A stretch of DNA of 64,000 nucleotides from Maea johnstoni (Eukaryota > Annelida > Polychaeta > Spionida > Magelonidae), in the NCBI GenBank assembly GCA_963942565.1, contig OZ012686.1:28754104-28818103 (forward strand), read 5' to 3'. The notes under the pieces are model-generated. The model saw nothing but the letters and a program-made list of their open reading frames with translations, did no database searches and had not been told where the DNA came from. Position 1 is the first letter of the stretch, and the number at the start of each line of letters is the position of its first letter. Of the stretch, positions 63,413 to 64,000 are shown piece after piece. The translations under genes were made by a program, and so were the position numbers.

Positions 63413-64000
63413 ACTCAAGGAAAAATTAGCCATTCCACAGTATATAGAGTGAGGAGATCGAGGCTTGAGCATATAGCTTATGTGGGTGTGTGTTGAAAGT
63501 AGGCAGACAACCTTCTCTAGTGAGGAGTGGTTTCTCAAAGTTATCCGTTACCACAAACCATATTGCAGTCATAATCTGATACGCAAACAATGGTATTAAT
63601 TTCTCGCCTTCTCGTGCTTAGTGTGCCCATGTGGGATGGGAAAAAGGAATGGCAAGTAGGCATTTTCTTTCTAGGAAAAGAAGAGGCGGGGGATTAATTT
63701 AACCTAAATCAGAGAAAAGTCACATCCTCCTAGTAGACAACTCATTTCTTCCAATGCTGAGACTACTTACATCCAAACACACCGATGCACAGATTTTTAA
63801 AAATCATAACCTTGTCATATTGGTATTCATTGGAAAGATCTCGTTGAGTACTCTCAGGTGAGCACCCATTTGTTAAGGTTTTGGTCATTTTTTAGTTCTT
63901 TCGTATTATTTCGTAGTGATCAAATTAGCCCCCACCAGCATAAGGGTTTTTACCTATGAAGAAGATTTAATTTTATCTTCATTTCCCTATCCTCTATTTC
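63413..64000. repeat. Second duplicated stretch (copy of 41968-42600)
   Basis: Starts with the right end of the family D element (AGCCATTCCACAGTA) and continues collinear with copy 1 to the end of the window. Confidence 0.9.
63743..63950 (+). mobile_element. Family A MITE (duplicate of 42314)
   Basis: TTTCTTCCAATGCTGAGACTAC ... CCCACCAGCATAAGGG; the left TTAA is mutated. Confidence 0.85.

Overview
The window is AT-rich, repeat-saturated, intron-like or intergenic DNA from an animal, most likely an aquatic invertebrate. The grounds are the transposon mix (CR1/L2-like, Tx1/L1-like and other LINEs, tRNA-derived SINEs, a Ty1/copia fossil, dense MITEs with TA or TTAA target sites), very long (TA)n, (TACA)n and (ATT)n arrays, and at least one spliced-looking host exon. 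I cannot fix the phylum. Nothing looks bacterial or organellar, and no intact multi-exon gene can be read.

Host coding signal is sparse. The best is a 41-codon terminal exon on the minus strand (45582-45704) with a clean acceptor; its end matches the membrane-anchored C-terminus of SEL1L/Hrd3, the ERAD adaptor. Weaker candidate exons or frames lie at 18478-18572 (+), 39435-39737 (-, membrane protein-like, inside a duplicated block), 11452-11814 (-) and 57749-57936 (+).

Layout. 1.1-3.5 kb: an old, broken copia element carrying a SINE and an 802-bp TA-flanked DNA element. 5.9-6.2 kb: compound microsatellite. 8.6-10.2 kb: run of MITEs (families A, B, C). 12.2-14.5 kb: tetranucleotide array, two adjacent foldbacks, other TIR elements. 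15.7-25.6 kb: family C MITEs and four fragments from different LINEs, with a SINE and minisatellites. 27.9-28.6 kb: a TTAA-bounded, CGTAG-rich element with a near-perfect hairpin. 30-34 kb: more MITEs, one in a 117-bp tandem repeat. 35.2-40.8 kb: a Tx1-like LINE segment between inverted arms of about 0.5 kb; its interior recurs at 58.9-63.1 kb and a further piece of the flank (41.97-42.6 kb) recurs at 63.4-64 kb. 43.6-51 kb: MITEs in tandem repeats and in a (TATG)n array. 52.07-57.62 kb: a large imperfect inverted repeat whose arms are tandem units of about 340-380 bp and carry RFX X-box-like palindromes. 58001-58200: a 200-N assembly gap.

Three non-autonomous DNA-element families dominate. 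Family A (about 16 copies) is TTAA-bounded and piggyBac-like, with two different ends. Families B (7 copies) and C (7 copies) use TA targets. In three places a MITE sits in one unit of a tandem repeat, so the neighbouring unit is a natural empty site proving TA duplication. The most unusual structures are the 52-57.6 kb inverted repeat, the 35-40.8 kb foldback with its displaced second copy, a family A derivative with two right ends, and a 79-bp TTAA micro-element sharing its target site with a family A copy.
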